DNA of 64,000 nt from Alnus glutinosa (lineage: Eukaryota > Streptophyta > Magnoliopsida > Fagales > Betulaceae): positions 32,305,261 through 32,369,260 of the forward strand of contig NC_084889.1 of assembly GCF_958979055.1 (NCBI RefSeq), read 5' to 3'. The notes beneath the pieces were generated by a model. The model ran no database searches and was not told the origin of the DNA. It saw only the letters and a program-made list of their open reading frames with translations. Shown here piece by piece: positions 1 to 12,700 of this stretch. The stretch's first letter is position 1; each line of letters opens with the position of its first letter. The position numbers and the translations under genes were made by a program.

Positions 1-1942
1 AGAACAAGTCCGGTCGCTACCTAGAGGTGGAAGTCTTCGCTGAGGGTGGTCGAAAAGGGGCTATTTGGCTCCCTGAAGGCCGTGAAGGTTGGGGCTGGGC
101 TCGAGTTGCGGGGGTACTGCGGAAGATGATCAATTCCCTCGGTCCTAAGTATCGGACGATGGGTTCTGAGGCGTCTTCTTTGGAGGGGACTCAGATAAGG
201 GGTGTCTCTTTTAGTCGGCTGGGCGGGTCTCCTCCATCGTATGAGGCTGTGGTTCGGGGGGAAGTTGTCTCTCACTGTACGCATGCTGGGCTGTGGGGTT
301 CGGATGGAGAACTGCATGGGTTGGACCTATTTCCGGTATCATGGTGTAGGGTGGTCAAAGACGGGAGATTGGCGGTGAATTGCTTTGACCTGGAGGAACA
401 ACCGCACGGGTCGACGGAGAAGTCCACACCTCCAGCATGGTCAGGGAGCTCTTCATTTGATCCGCTAGACAAAGGTTTATCTCGTTGTCCACTGGGTAAG
501 AAGAAGGTGCATGTTGTTTACTCTGTACGAGGTCCATCTCGTTTGAATTCAAATTTGCGTACGTGGACCAGGATGCTCCTCAGCTTTAAATTGGCTTTGT
601 GCTGGGCTCTTGGGAATCTTCTGGGCCGGTTTGCTGGGTCCAGTTTGGGCCTCAAACGAAAAGGGCTTCGGTTGGGTTGCTTCTTGTCGAAAATCAAAAC
701 CAAAGCATCGTTTCAGATAGAAACTTCCGAGGATGCGGGTCCCGTGTCGACGGTCGTTCTAGGGTGCTCTCTTCGGCTGGAGACGACATCTCCGACAAAC
801 TCTAGGTTGATTCCAGGGTTGTCTTCTTCCGAGGGTGGGCCTAGCTGTCGGAAACTTTTTCCAGCTGGAGATGTCGGTATGGGTACGACGGAGATTCAGC
901 CAGAGATTTTGCCAGGGACAGAATCTGGGGTGGTTCTGGGGCTGTCATCTTCTGGGAGTGTGTCAAGCCATCTGCCTCTTGTTCCAGCGGCTAAATCCGT
1001 CATGCTACCTAGTCCCAATGCTTCTGTCCTTCTGTCTAGCAACTCCGTGTTGGTGCTGGGTTGACTCAACCTTTCTTCTCTTTTCCTTCTCTCTTAGGGG
1101 CAGTTGAGTTGGGTGAGAAGATTCTTCTTCTCTCCCCGCGATACAGTCTACTAAACCTTTCCAGAGCTTTTACTGGAAGGCTAGGGATCTCAGGGAAGGT
1201 CACTCAATAAAGTGGAATGAGGGGCTGTTAGCAGATTCCCTGGCTGCTTCGAAGACGCTTATCTGTTTTGCTAAAAAGGAAGTAGCTGCAATGCCTCCGG
1301 TGAAGAATTCTGTGGATTCTGCGAAGAAGGGTTTCCTTCAAAAAGGGTTCCTCAACCCTCGCCCGGCTGCAATGGCCCCTACCGCTTCTCATAAGGCCAA
1401 GGATGTTGGGATGATTGGGCTTCACTCCCCCCCGGGAGGTCGCATCATTCCTTCATCCGTAGAGGGCAATAGTTTTTCCCAATCTTAGGAATGGCCTGTC
1501 AAGTTTGATCTTAATAGGCGAGGAGTCTTTGGCAATCCTTGATGCCATGGAAGATGAATTCCATCGGGACAAGATGATAGCACGCCAAAAGACCAAAGGA
1601 AAGAGGAAGCTTTTGAATTTGAAAAGTTCCATTAATTACGGTGTTGCAAGCGCTCCCTCTAGGTGTAGGAAAGGCAAGGCTCTCATGTAGTAGGGTTTTG
1701 TGCCCGCGTGGGTTTAGAGGTTTTCGGGTTTTAGGGCTTACCTCCTTGTGGGTTTTGTTGGGTTCTTTTGTGGGCTGTTCTCAAGTGATCCTTTTGAGCT
1801 TTAGGGTTTTGTTGGGTGCTTTTGGTGAGTTGGCTTTGATTGTTCATGTATATACTCGCTGTGTACTTAGGAATGCCTTATACTTTTTCAATTAAAACTT
1901 TTCTTACTTATAATTAAAAAAAAAAAAAAGAAAAAAAAAAAA
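1..1942 (+). mobile_element. 3' part of an L1-type LINE, decayed, with A-rich tail
   Basis: Seen: an open frame from the left edge to 1064 (N-terminal part contains EGREGWGWARVAG), then short frames in changing phase at 1291-1488 and 1505-1690, and an A-rich tail at about 1912-1942. Established knowledge: this type of ORF and a 3' leader ending in poly(A) are typical of plant L1-like retrotransposons and the host proteins derived from them. No endonuclease or reverse transcriptase is visible between the pieces, so the copy is internally deleted or rearranged. Its 5' end lies outside the window. It sits directly upstream of the kinase exon at 2883 on the same strand, so it probably lies in that gene's intron. 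Class call moderately sure; boundaries on the left unknown. Confidence 0.6.
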
Positions 1943-2882
1943 GATATTTGGAAAGATTATGAAGTCAATTTTTGGTACTATTGCTTGTTTTTTTTTTTTT
2001 TTTTTTTGGGTTTGAGCGAAGTAAATATGTAAGGAACCTTTTTTTTCCCTTTTAAAAAAAAAATAGATTCACAAATCATAGGGAGTAGAAAAACAACAAT
2101 ATTGGGTAAGCATTTTTGCTTTGAGTGGAGATATCTTTGTTTTGTGATCATCTACTAGTTTCATTTCTTCTTGCAGTCTTGTCAGTTGATAACTTCTGAT
2201 TGGGTAGAAGTTTATATTAATTACTCACATAAGTTGACAATGACAATTTTGCTGATCGCGTCAAAAGGCTTTTATTCCTCGCCCCCCACAACACCCCCCC
2301 CCCCCACCCCCCCCTCCCCCTCCCCCTCCCCCCCACACACACACACACAGATCTATTAGTAATTATCAACATGTTCTGGATGTATCTTGATCTTTCTTTC
2401 ATCTACCGTACTAGTTAACTGAAACATGCAACTAATGGAATTGCTCAATTAGATTTATCTATTGTTTAATATGAAGAAAACAACTTTCTTATTCATATCA
2501 GCATGTTATGAATGATCTCGTAATTCTGGCATGTCAAGTGAAGGTCATTGAATGTATTGTTGGGAAAAGGCGATTGATTCTAGTTTGGAGGGAAAATTAG
2601 AAGTAACATGGGTTGTAAAAGGACTCATGTAGCCAATCCCTTATAGTTGGGATTAAGACGTGATTCAGTTGTTCTAGTGATTCGTTTAGTCTAATTATTT
2701 AGCCGTCAACATCTTGTGAATATCTTGTTTTCTAGTCATAATCTTGTTTTGCCATCCACTAAGGATGGTTTGGAATTTTTTTATTCTTGAAATAAAATAT
2801 ATGATCTATTATTTGTTATGCCTATTTCTTAAAATTCAAATTCACAATGTTTTCTACTTGCCTTTCTTCTCTGGTTATGCAG
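1943..2882 (+). other. Intron / intergenic sequence before the kinase exon
   Basis: No coding exon is recognisable here. I looked for the kinase activation-loop exon (a Thr-Tyr-Arg-Trp-Met-Ala-Pro segment) that should precede the exon at 2883 and did not find it. The stretch holds poly-T and poly-A runs (1988-2005, 2040-2062), a C-rich run that leads into a CA repeat (about 2282-2348), and ends with a good acceptor, a T/C-rich tract followed by ATGCAG at 2877-2882. Confidence 0.5.
2282..2348 (+). repeat. C-rich and (CA)n simple repeat
   Basis: Runs of C broken by single A or T, followed by about seven CA units. Low-complexity sequence in the probable kinase intron. Confidence 0.9.
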
Positions 2883-3222
2883 GGAGATGATCCAGCATAG
2901 GCCTTACACGCAAAAAGTAGATGTTTACAGCTTCGGGATTGTTCTCTGGGAACTCATTACTGGAAATCTTCCATTTCAAAACATGACAGCAGTGCAGGCA
3001 GCATTTGCCGTCGTCAACAAAGGCGTCCGTCCGACCATCCCCCATGATTGCTTACCAATTCTGTCTGAAATCATGACCAGATGCTGGGATGCCAACCCTG
3101 ATGTCAGGCCACCCTTCGCCGAAGTTGTCAAAATGCTTGAGAATGCAGAGACTGAGATCATGACAACTGTCCGCAAAGCCCGATTCAGGTGTTGTATTGC
3201 CCAACCGATGACTGCGGATTGA
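2883..3222 (+). CDS. Raf-like Ser/Thr protein kinase, last coding exon (partial gene)
   Basis: This exon encodes the C-terminal lobe of a plant Raf-like (MAPKKK group C type) kinase. The frame opens one base after the acceptor AG (2881-2882). The G at 2883 completes the Pro codon of the Ala-Pro-Glu motif and Glu-Met follow. Visible kinase subdomains: [17 protein letters not shown] (subdomain IX, with the invariant Asp) and [17 protein letters not shown] (subdomain XI, with its invariant Arg). The tail [12 protein letters not shown] is typical of the At4g31170/At2g24360 group, from memory of the family. The stop is TGA at 3220-3222. The N-terminal lobe and activation loop are not in the window; they should lie upstream, beyond the LINE at 1-1942. 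The frame is clean, so the gene may be intact with a long LINE-bearing intron, but an orphan exon cannot be excluded. Confidence 0.85.
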
Positions 3223-4084
3223 TCCCCAAAATAAAAAAAAAAATAAAAAAAAAAAATTGAACAAGAAAACAGCTATAAGATCTGAACAAGAGAAATGGGA
3301 AAAGTTGAAAGGAGGGGAGGAGAAAATGATTGTATCTTAGCCTTGTGTATTTATCACGTTTGAGAACTGTTATTACCATAAGAACTGTTTGTTTTGGGGG
3401 TTTTCTATTTTTATGGATTCTGTTGTTGAATTAGTAATAGACGAGAATTGATGCGTATGTATACATCCCCTCTTATGCGGAGTGTTGACCTCCCTTGTTT
3501 AGTTCCATTTTCTCCAAAAATTTGCAGCTTAATCATTTGGATTCCTAAAATAAACTGCTGTAATTAAAAAAATAAAATAAAATGTAGAAGAAATAGGCCA
3601 GCAACAAGGAAAAATAAATAATAATAATAATAATATTATTATTATTTAATGTTACACTAGATTTTTATGTCAACTTCACACCGATTAATGTTGTGTATTT
3701 TAAAGACGGAATTCAGCTCGATGCTGAGGGCTTGAGTAGCCCTCAGGACTCTATTACATTTTGGTTAATATGCAAAACATCATGAGTGCATTGAGTGGTT
3801 CTTAACACATGCATCCAAAGTAATTACAATAAGAGAATTTGGAATCTGAAAGAGGCCTAGAAAAAGTCCAGAAAGTCCTCTTATGTCGTTACGCTCAACA
3901 GAAAAAACTTCAATAAGAAAAAGAACCAAAAAAAAACCAAAGAAGTGGATGGAAACTCCATTAATAAACCCCATTTTTTTTTCTTTTTTCTTTTTACGAG
4001 GAACATTAAGCAGGCAAAGCCACTTCGCGTACCAATCCTAAAATATAAATCTCACCATCCACATGAAACGACCAAAATAGGGGC
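3223..4084. other. Kinase 3' flank and AT-rich intergenic DNA
   Basis: Begins with the kinase 3' untranslated region. Contains A-rich tracts, an (ATA)n/(TAT)n palindromic microsatellite at about 3618-3648 and no supported gene. The small minus-strand frames here are short and low in complexity. Confidence 0.6.
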
Positions 4085-5326
4085 AGGATCGGTTCAATAA
4101 ATTTTGGAGCCTTAGACAATCATTTTAAATAAGGCTTTCTTTTAACATTTAAATATTAAATAAAAATAAATTTTTAATTTTTTTAGTATATTTTTATATT
4201 AAAATTATTGTTTCACTTTTGAAATTCAATGTTATATTACTAGTAGCAAGCCTATATAAATTTTACAGGGGCAAAAACACGTAATGTTATATTTTTTGCT
4301 AAACAATTTACTATTCAACAAAAAATCTACTTAACTCAAGTTTTTGTGTTTTTTTACACAATACATAGTTTTGTATGACAAAAACGATAAAGTGATATAA
4401 GAGGTGAAAAAATAAAAATAAAATTAGTAACATGACAAGCTTTTGTTGGCAAGTACATCAGAACATGTGGCTGTGGATGACCGATAAAAACAATGAAAAA
4501 GGTGTGGTCATGACAGGTAGTCTTATCTTGTCTTCACAATAAAGAAAATAAGGCTGGGCCATTAGTTTCAAACTCAACGCCATCGATCCAAAAAAAAAAA
4601 AACTTGCAGAGGAGAAGAAAAAGAAAAAAAGAAAAAGAGAGTACTCAAAAGTCATAGATCGAGAAAATAGTAAATAAAAATCCTACCACCCATCACGGTG
4701 GTTAGCATCTTGGTGTTTGTCTTTACCTTGGGTTAATGGGTGCGAAAGTTTGTTGGTAAGAGAGACTGAGTCTTAGACGAGCTCAGCGGTCTTGGCCTTC
4801 TTACCACCTGGCTGCTGGAAAAATTTGTATACCTTTTCAAGAAGTGATTTTGGTAATTTGCTGGAATTAAGATAATGATATTTTTTATTTTTTACTTTTA
4901 AATCCATGTTCCTAGATTGAAGGTTGTTTTTTCTATGTTGAGTTCTAAAGTCTCTCAATTGGTGAAATAATGTGCCTTTTTTTTTTTTTTTTTTTTTTTC
5001 TTGTGCCAAAGTGTTGTGTTCTTGGGCCTCTAATGATCGATTTTTCTGTGGGAGTTGGAGTAAGGGAGAGATAATGCACATTTTTGTCTAGGTAATCGTT
5101 TTCTTAAGCATTGACGATTGATTTTTTAATGAGAGTTAGTATTCCAAAACAAAGATAATGCACTATGCATTTTTTTTCTTTAAATAGTTGTTGACTTGTT
5201 TTTTTCAAACTTTGTCTCAATTTCACGGGGCCTTCTTCCATCTTTTATGGGGTCTCATGGGGCCTTCTTTCACTGTGAGCCTTAGACGACCGCCTAAGTC
5301 ACATAGTGGAAGAACCGGCCTTGAAT
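4083..5326. mobile_element. hAT-like non-autonomous element (tentative)
   Basis: The left edge reads GGGGCAGGATCGGTTCAATA and the right edge, reverse complemented, reads CCCCTATTCAAGGCCGGTTC. Both share a GG-C-GGTTC core, and both are followed inward by similar 'CCTTAGACGA/CTTAGACAA' sequence. This fits the subterminal sequence of a common plant hAT-like family that carries GGCCGG-type ends. The interior is AT-rich with no intact transposase; a minus-strand frame at 4773-5081 may be a decayed remnant but matches nothing I recognise. No clean TSD was found. Confidence 0.4.
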
Positions 5327-5327
5327 A

Positions 5328-5428
5328 GGGGTATGTAGCCCAACTATTTAATAGCACCTATCAGGATTCAAACCTCAATTTCGCTAAAGACTGAGCCTTG
5401 CACCACGAGGCCAACCCCTTGGTGTTAA
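5328..5428 (-). mobile_element. tRNA-derived SINE-like fragment
   Basis: On the minus strand the stretch reads like an RNA polymerase III internal promoter. An A-box-like TGGCCTCGTGGTGCAAGG is followed about 40 nt later by a B-box-like GGTTTGAATCCTG. This spacing and order are those of tRNA-derived SINEs. No folded tRNA cloverleaf is evident, so it is not called a tRNA gene. Confidence 0.45.
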
Positions 5429-6356
5429 CTCCATTAATAAACCTAACAATGCTAAAAACTGATGTTTATCGGTTAATAATTTAATTGTTTGTACTTTGGA
5501 ATTTTCAGGGTCTAAATATCAACACATGCAAAAATGCCACATATTGCCAATTTGCAGTGTGATGGCAACCCATCTTGTTTCTTTTAGAGAATTTTCGATC
5601 AAATTTCTTGAGTTTTCGCACAATTTCACACTTTCAAATTACTCCCCGAGTTTCTAAAATCGCCTTTTAACTCTTCAAATTTTTACCGTTTCTTAATTCA
5701 TCCATTCCTTCGAAAATTGTTTACATGTGCCACATGTTAAAAATAAATTCTTAATTATATTTAAATATATATATATTCTTCATAGTTTATTAAATTTTTT
5801 TCGTCAAATATAATAAAAAAACAATCTTTTACAAGTGACGCACATACTGCAGACGTGACATTGTAATCAATTTTTTACAGAAGTGAACTAAAAAAAAGTA
5901 AAAATAACTCGATAAATGCCATTTTGTATTCTCTCATCCATTTATTTTTATTTTTTTAAAATCAACTATTAGATCTGTAAGACCCACATGGGTGAAGGTA
6001 TAAGTCCTACATATTGATAATAGCAAGGATATATAAAAATATTATAGAATGATTGTCAAAGTAATATTTACATGGATGCTTCTTAAATTCAATGTGTTGT
6101 ACACATTTCGAAGCCAACCAGACCTTCATACTAACCAAAGAGCTGTACACGGTAACCATATATAACATATATTGGATAATCAATTATGACATAATTGCTT
6201 GTCAAAGTCTTCATGGTCCATCAAGGTTAAACCCTAAGAGCTAAACAATTCCATCAACAACTCTCCTGTTTCAGTTTAATTGCTTGGTTTTGTTATGTAA
6301 GCAACAACATGAATACAGAGAGATCCTGCAAGCTGAAAAAGTCATGCAACATTTGA
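5429..6356. other. Intergenic; probable 3' flank of the ATG18b-like gene
   Basis: No gene seen. AT-rich. The last 200 bases before 6357 are presumably the 3' untranslated region of the minus-strand gene that ends at 6357. Confidence 0.5.
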
Positions 6357-6721
6357 TCATGAGCTGAAGGTATCATCTGAGACCACCACCGTTAAGAGAT
6401 TAAGTTCATGGTCCAAAGTCCACGAAGGCTCATTTTGATGGTTGAGACTGAAGCTGTACTCCTGGAAGTGCCCATTGTAGTTTATTATGGATATGGTAGC
6501 CCTGGAAAATCCAAAACCAAAAGAACATAAAACAATGGGGGTCATTCGTACAATATATTCAGAGCAATATATCTAGGAGGCGGCTAGTCAAATCCTTTTA
6601 TCTTCATCTCTCCTAATAATGATTAACATCAGCCAATGTTCTCCACATAAAACTCAAGTTATTGTACCAAAAACCTATTTGGAAGCTCATAGCAAATAAG
6701 AGAGAGATATGGTTGCACGGG

Positions 6722-6752
<31 letters not shown>

Positions 6753-9700
6753 TCAAGCAAGTGTGGACCTTCATAAAACAAAGAAATTAATGGCCACATG
6801 ACACAAATACCAAGGTTTCAGAGCCATATATCAATCTAACTTGCATAAATGAAAAACCTCAAGTGACAAGTGATATAAAATCCTCAAGTGTGGTCAGGAT
6901 TTTAAAAACTAATTCACAGCCAAGTCTTCTCAAAGAACTGCTACATCATTGTCAACCAAAATAAAGAAAAGGCCCAACATCTGCTTTTTCAAGATCAACA
7001 TTGATAATATTTTCCCTCATCAGTATAGATACTAATGCACTTGTATGACCAATTGCATGCACGACTGTCTTAAATTTAGAAAGATGATCTATGGATGATT
7101 ATTAAAATTACAATGCAACTTCATCAACAGTAACCATATTACCATATTATACGTCAAGTGGAACTCATTGACATATTCTCAGCATAGCTGCTGGTAGCTT
7201 CTATTTTTGACATCAAAACAAAATCCAGTATCTACAACATGATGTGTATTGATCTAGGAAATAACCAGAAGTATCAAGTGACTGTAATAACTGAAGGCGC
7301 CAAGGGACACATGAAATATTTCATAAACGACGCTTTTGAACCACTAACATCAGCTCGAGGTGGGGTTTGAGCAATAGCAAGGGAAACAACTGCAGGGCGC
7401 TTCTTGAGCTAGAGGGTATGCACCTTTTGATAGGGTAATAGGTGTGAAAGATTCAATGAAACTTCATATGCACTAATATGCAGAGTAGGTCCAGAGTGCT
7501 GCATGCCCAGTAAGATCAGTACTAAGTTACTAACCTCTCTGAATTTGTTGAGGTTTTGCAGAAGATGAGTTTCATATTTCTTTTGTGATACTTGTTAGGA
7601 GATTTATCAACATAGGTATTAATCTAAGTAGACAAAAGCTCAAACCCAACAGTGAAGAGAAACGGAAAAACATGCCAAAGAGACAATTTTAAAGATTGAC
7701 ACAATGTCAGAAAACTCACTTGCAATATTCAGCTCCAGAGGAGGATGCATCAGCAAGCTTGACAACTTTGCGAATCACTGCATTGCTGTACCAGAACAAC
7801 TGATTGCATAAATAACTGCACTAAAAGAATATTTAAAAAAAAAAATAGAGAGAGAGAGAGAGAGAGAGAGAATAAGAGCAACAATGCATTTCTACGTCAA
7901 AAATGACATTTTGAAAAATGTCTACATTCTGCACCATCTAGTAGTATAAGTGATGGACTGTCATATCTTTTGTTTAGCTGGAAACCTAATTGAAATGTCA
8001 TAGCCATCATATATAGCATTGCTCTGTAGGCTCTACATACCTTTTGTTTTATTATATTCTGCATTGAAAATTTCCATATTCTCCCTCACAATTTTTGTTT
8101 GTTCTCCAAATTCATGTTTAACTTTTAAACATTACAGAAATAAAAACATTAAACCAAATAAAACCGAAAAAAACTAAAATAAAGACTTTTATTTCTCATA
8201 AAAATAAAATGATATGTAAGACGCAAATCAGGCAGTCCACAGCCCTATTGATCCGTTTCTTTTTAGATTTATTCGAAGAGAATGAAGGGAAGTGGAACTT
8301 GAAAAACAACAGATTTTCTTCAATCTCAGCCAAGCAGATGCTGCAATGTAAGATGCTAATCAGGCAGTCCACCGGCCTATTGATCCATTTCTTTTCCATT
8401 CATTCTTTCTTGGAGTTATTTTAAGTTTATCTGAAGAGAATGAAAGGTAGGTGGAAGTTGAAAATCAACAGATTTTCTTCAATCTCAGTTAAGCAGATGT
8501 CACAATGTAGGTCACAACCCGTCATACAGTATGCCATATTTATAGTACTATAATCTTACTAGATCAGACATTTAATCCATTAAAAGGATATATATTATAT
8601 CACTTATGACAGCTTCACCTTTTTACTCCTGCCGTAACAGAACTATGAAGCACATGATGGTGAGCTGGATCCAGTGCATCAGTGACAGAGTCGGGTATTA
8701 TTGATCCAAGAATGCTACTTGATTTCCGGCTTCTGCCAAGAGTAAAAGGTATGGACAAAAAAGATTAGATATTTTTGCAAATCCTTTATAAATCACAACG
8801 GACCATTGACAGAAAAGAATGCTCTCCAGGCCTAATACGGAAACCATAAGGTCGAAGAAACTTTTGAAACCAAGGTTGTTTTGGTTAGAAAGATGAGTGA
8901 AAATATACAAGCGCCCCCCCCGCCACCCCACAAAGCAATATCATAGGTTGAAGCATCCTTTTTTTCAGAAAAAATAAAATAAAATACAAATGCAATTATT
9001 TGCAGGGCACCATAATGGATGCTACTAAAAAACTAAAAACATCCTGCATCTATTAAAAAACCGAAAAACAAATAACATGATATAACAAGTCATGTCCTAT
9101 ATTATTTGGCCATGTACATATCCCCATTTCTTAATGTAGAAAAAAAAAGGAGGACAACACTAAGCTATAGTTCTCACCTTTGATTTATAGCAAATCCCAG
9201 AGAGAAAACATGAAGAGAACCTGAAGAACTTGTGGCCAAAAGAATATCTGGAAGTTGCATAGATGGCCCAAATGACAAGGAAAATATAGTGGATGGATAT
9301 GTTCCCCTTCGAAAACTATATGACTGCCAAAGAAAGACAAGTTAGATTCAAAGTCCAATGTAAGATATTACAACCAGAGATAGCAGCGCTGTACTGCTTC
9401 TAGAAATCTAGTTTATTTTGAGTCGGGATATAAGAGGAAATCTACGCCATAATTGATTATGCATCTTAAATAACAGTAGGACACTGCACCATGCTACAAA
9501 AAGATTAGGTCCCGCCATTTTATGGATCCATTCTCTGATTGACAAATTAGATTTCAGAGCACACAAAGAAAGAAAATTATTTTGACCTAGAAAATCACTC
9601 TAGATTAAAGAAACTGACCTGAAGAACATTTAAGACACTTAAAAAGGAATTTCACTTGTTTAATTCTAAAATGAGGGCCTCATTAGATACAAAGCCCCCT

Positions 9701-12700
9701 TGTTTTTCTTTGGTCACCATCTCAATCTGTAATGGCAATTGTCTTTGACAGCCTGCTTTAGGCATATAATCAAGCACATAGATACTCCATATACCAAGTC
9801 CTATGAATGGACGGTGTGCAATCCCACCTTTGTCGCATCTGAAACCAAATAGACTCTGATTATGGTTCCTTGTTCAGAAGCAGTTGCTATGTATGTCCCA
9901 TTGGAAGAAAGGGTAATTGCAGCCAGAGGTGCACGATGAGCATCTATCTGTAATTCAATTTGAATGAGAACATAAATGAAATGAACAAGAGAATGTAAAA
10001 ATGAGTATTTTTTGTTCAATATCTAATAACAAGTGAAAGAAGGGCACAAAATTCAAAAACAAATCTGCTCCTTCATGCATAAAAGCATGAACCAGTTTGA
10101 AGCATTATCTGCAAGTATAACCAGAGGTTCATCCTGAGGCTCATCTCAACTCACGCCTCAAGGCAGTTTGCTCAGGTAGCCCACTTCTCATAAAAATTCA
10201 AGTTTTTTCAAAAATAAAATGTGGCATGACCTAAGGCTTATGGTTCATGTGACTGATTTTCCTTCCCCCTTCCCTTGGGGCCAACTACTTATATTAAAAA
10301 TAAAATAAAAATTTAAAAACAAAAAATAAAATAAAAAAGAAAAGAAGAAGAAGAAGAAGTTCTTGTGACCGATTTTCTGAACTTTCTAAAATTTGAAAAG
10401 CCCCATATATTTTTGGTTTGCCTTTTCCTATGCAATAGGTTTCTGGGTTATGCTGGCCAAAATAAATCACAAGTACAGATTCAAAGACAGAGAGATCATG
10501 AAGTGACCATATTGTTAATGGCTAAAAAGTAGATCATCTACATTTTTGTTATCTTATCCACTTAAGGCTACAAAGCATAAATGCTCTCTGATTCACTTTG
10601 AAAAAGCGGTATCATTGTGATCATAAGAGGGGAAAATAATAGTAACTAAAAAAACATTTAATCATGACAGAAATAAATTGAGGAGGATTCCTGATGTTAA
10701 ATCATCAATTTCATCATATATAAAGAAGAAATATTAATTCTGTAACCTCACAATGTGATTGGAGCTCCATGACATTGTACAACAACACCAATCCTTTGGT
10801 GGTGCTAGCAGGTAGAGCCAAGAAGCAACCATCCAAACTGGGCGAGAATCCACAAAGCCCTGGGAAAGAAGGAAAAGGAAAAAACGGATTTTAAAAATTT
10901 AAGCATTTAATATGACGTCAGTTCCGCAAAAGTCAAAATTTTTGTTTTAAGGATAAAGCTACAGATTCTATTTCAATGTAACTATTGGATTGCGGTGAAA
11001 TAACAATATTTGATGACTCTGACCGGACTACAACACTCAATCCAAAAATATGAAATCAATATATATATATAAAAACCAATACAATATTCAAACACCTCCA
11101 AATACATATTTCAGGAGAATCAAAGGAAGCATGTGAAATATATGACAGACAAAATTCTCTATACAAAGTACTATTGTCCTTATAGAACATACATAAATCA
11201 AAGTTATGTAATCCATTATCCTAGAAATTTTGATGTCTCAGACAATAACATCATGTAAAAATCACATCCTTGAATTATGCCTTTACTCCATTTGCTTATC
11301 GTAACCTTCTGTTCCTATTTTTCATTGCATTAGAGCAATTAAGATAAAAATGGGTCTTAAATGTTGAATACTGTTGAGTTGCTCAAATTTTATTCACTTA
11401 TAAACAACATAACAAAGCAGTTTCTCGCACAAGTGTGATTGTCTCCTAAAAGAATATGGTGCGCATCAAACCATGACACTTTATGCTATAAAAAGTCAGT
11501 TAGGTTGGATGCTATTCACATACTGTGTTACTTTTTGAATTATAATTAGATGCAGAGTTACTGATACTCTTGAACTTCATTATTTCAATTATATTCAGAA
11601 AAGAACTAGTTAGTTACATAATTAGCTGCAGAGTTAGCAAAAAAAAGGTAAGTCATATTATGTATCATCAGATTCGTGTGAGTGGCTGAACAATCCCAAA
11701 TTTATTACCAAGATGTCTATCCAGGTCGACTTATAAAGTGCTGCCACAATTTGGAAACTATTTTGATATCAATCATGTAGGAATAGGAGTGTCTACCATC
11801 GTTTCGGTCTAATCAGTAAAGAACTTCATAAAGTAAAGAATTTTCATCTAGTTATAAAAGAAAAGGCCAAAGAGGTATGACCCAAGTACTCAAGAAGTCT
11901 ACAAGAGGAACAATAATGGAAATTAAAAATGGAAGGTTTCAATAACAGCAAGAAAGTAAAAAAAATACAAAAGTAGGGAATGAGAAAGATAATCAGCAGC
12001 CAGAACTTTATGAAAAATTATCCACATTGAACAAATTATGAATGCCACTACAGGAGCAAAAGAAACATTTTTCAACCTCACCTTTTAGATTTGGCACCGT
12101 ATCAATAGCGTCCAATATTTTAACAGTGTTTAAGTCATACACATATGTTTTATCTTGCAAAACGACAACGAGCCTGCATTTACCAAGATAGAATATCAAT
12201 AAAATTAATGACAAACAAAACAAAATTAGAGTCCTCTTCATGAAAGAATAGTCATATCTAATGGAAAAGCTAGACTTATGCCAATTAAAAATTATTTAAT
12301 GGCCACAATCAAGAATATAATGAATCCCAACTCTCAAGAACATAATAAATCTTGACTTCTAATACAATAATGTTACACAACATAAACAGATCACATGCAT
12401 CACAATTTTTTATACCTATACACCTATCATGCCTAATTGAATTACTGAAAGGAAAACATATTAGCAAAAGATATGTGAGTTTAAGCATCAAGTAAGAAGT
12501 ACAGAGAGCCTGAAGTACAAAAGTTTGAAGAGAGCATAATAGAAATAGGCTACATTACCAACAGTAAACCACCATATAATATTCTTACTGGTACGAATTT
12601 TCGATATCCATATGAAAATAAGGAATGCATATATCCAAATAGTTTATGAAAAAAAACTTGATAAATTACAAGTTCTTCCAAAAGGTTATATTATATTGAA

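Noticed and set aside
27..1064. 345-codon frame as an independent host gene
   Set aside because: Its sequence has the style of plant LINE-associated ORFs and it runs into LINE 3' sequence with a poly(A) tail. Treated as part of the element.
5328..5428. Functional tRNA gene
   Set aside because: A- and B-box-like motifs occur, but no cloverleaf stems with an anticodon can be formed by eye; SINE-like instead.
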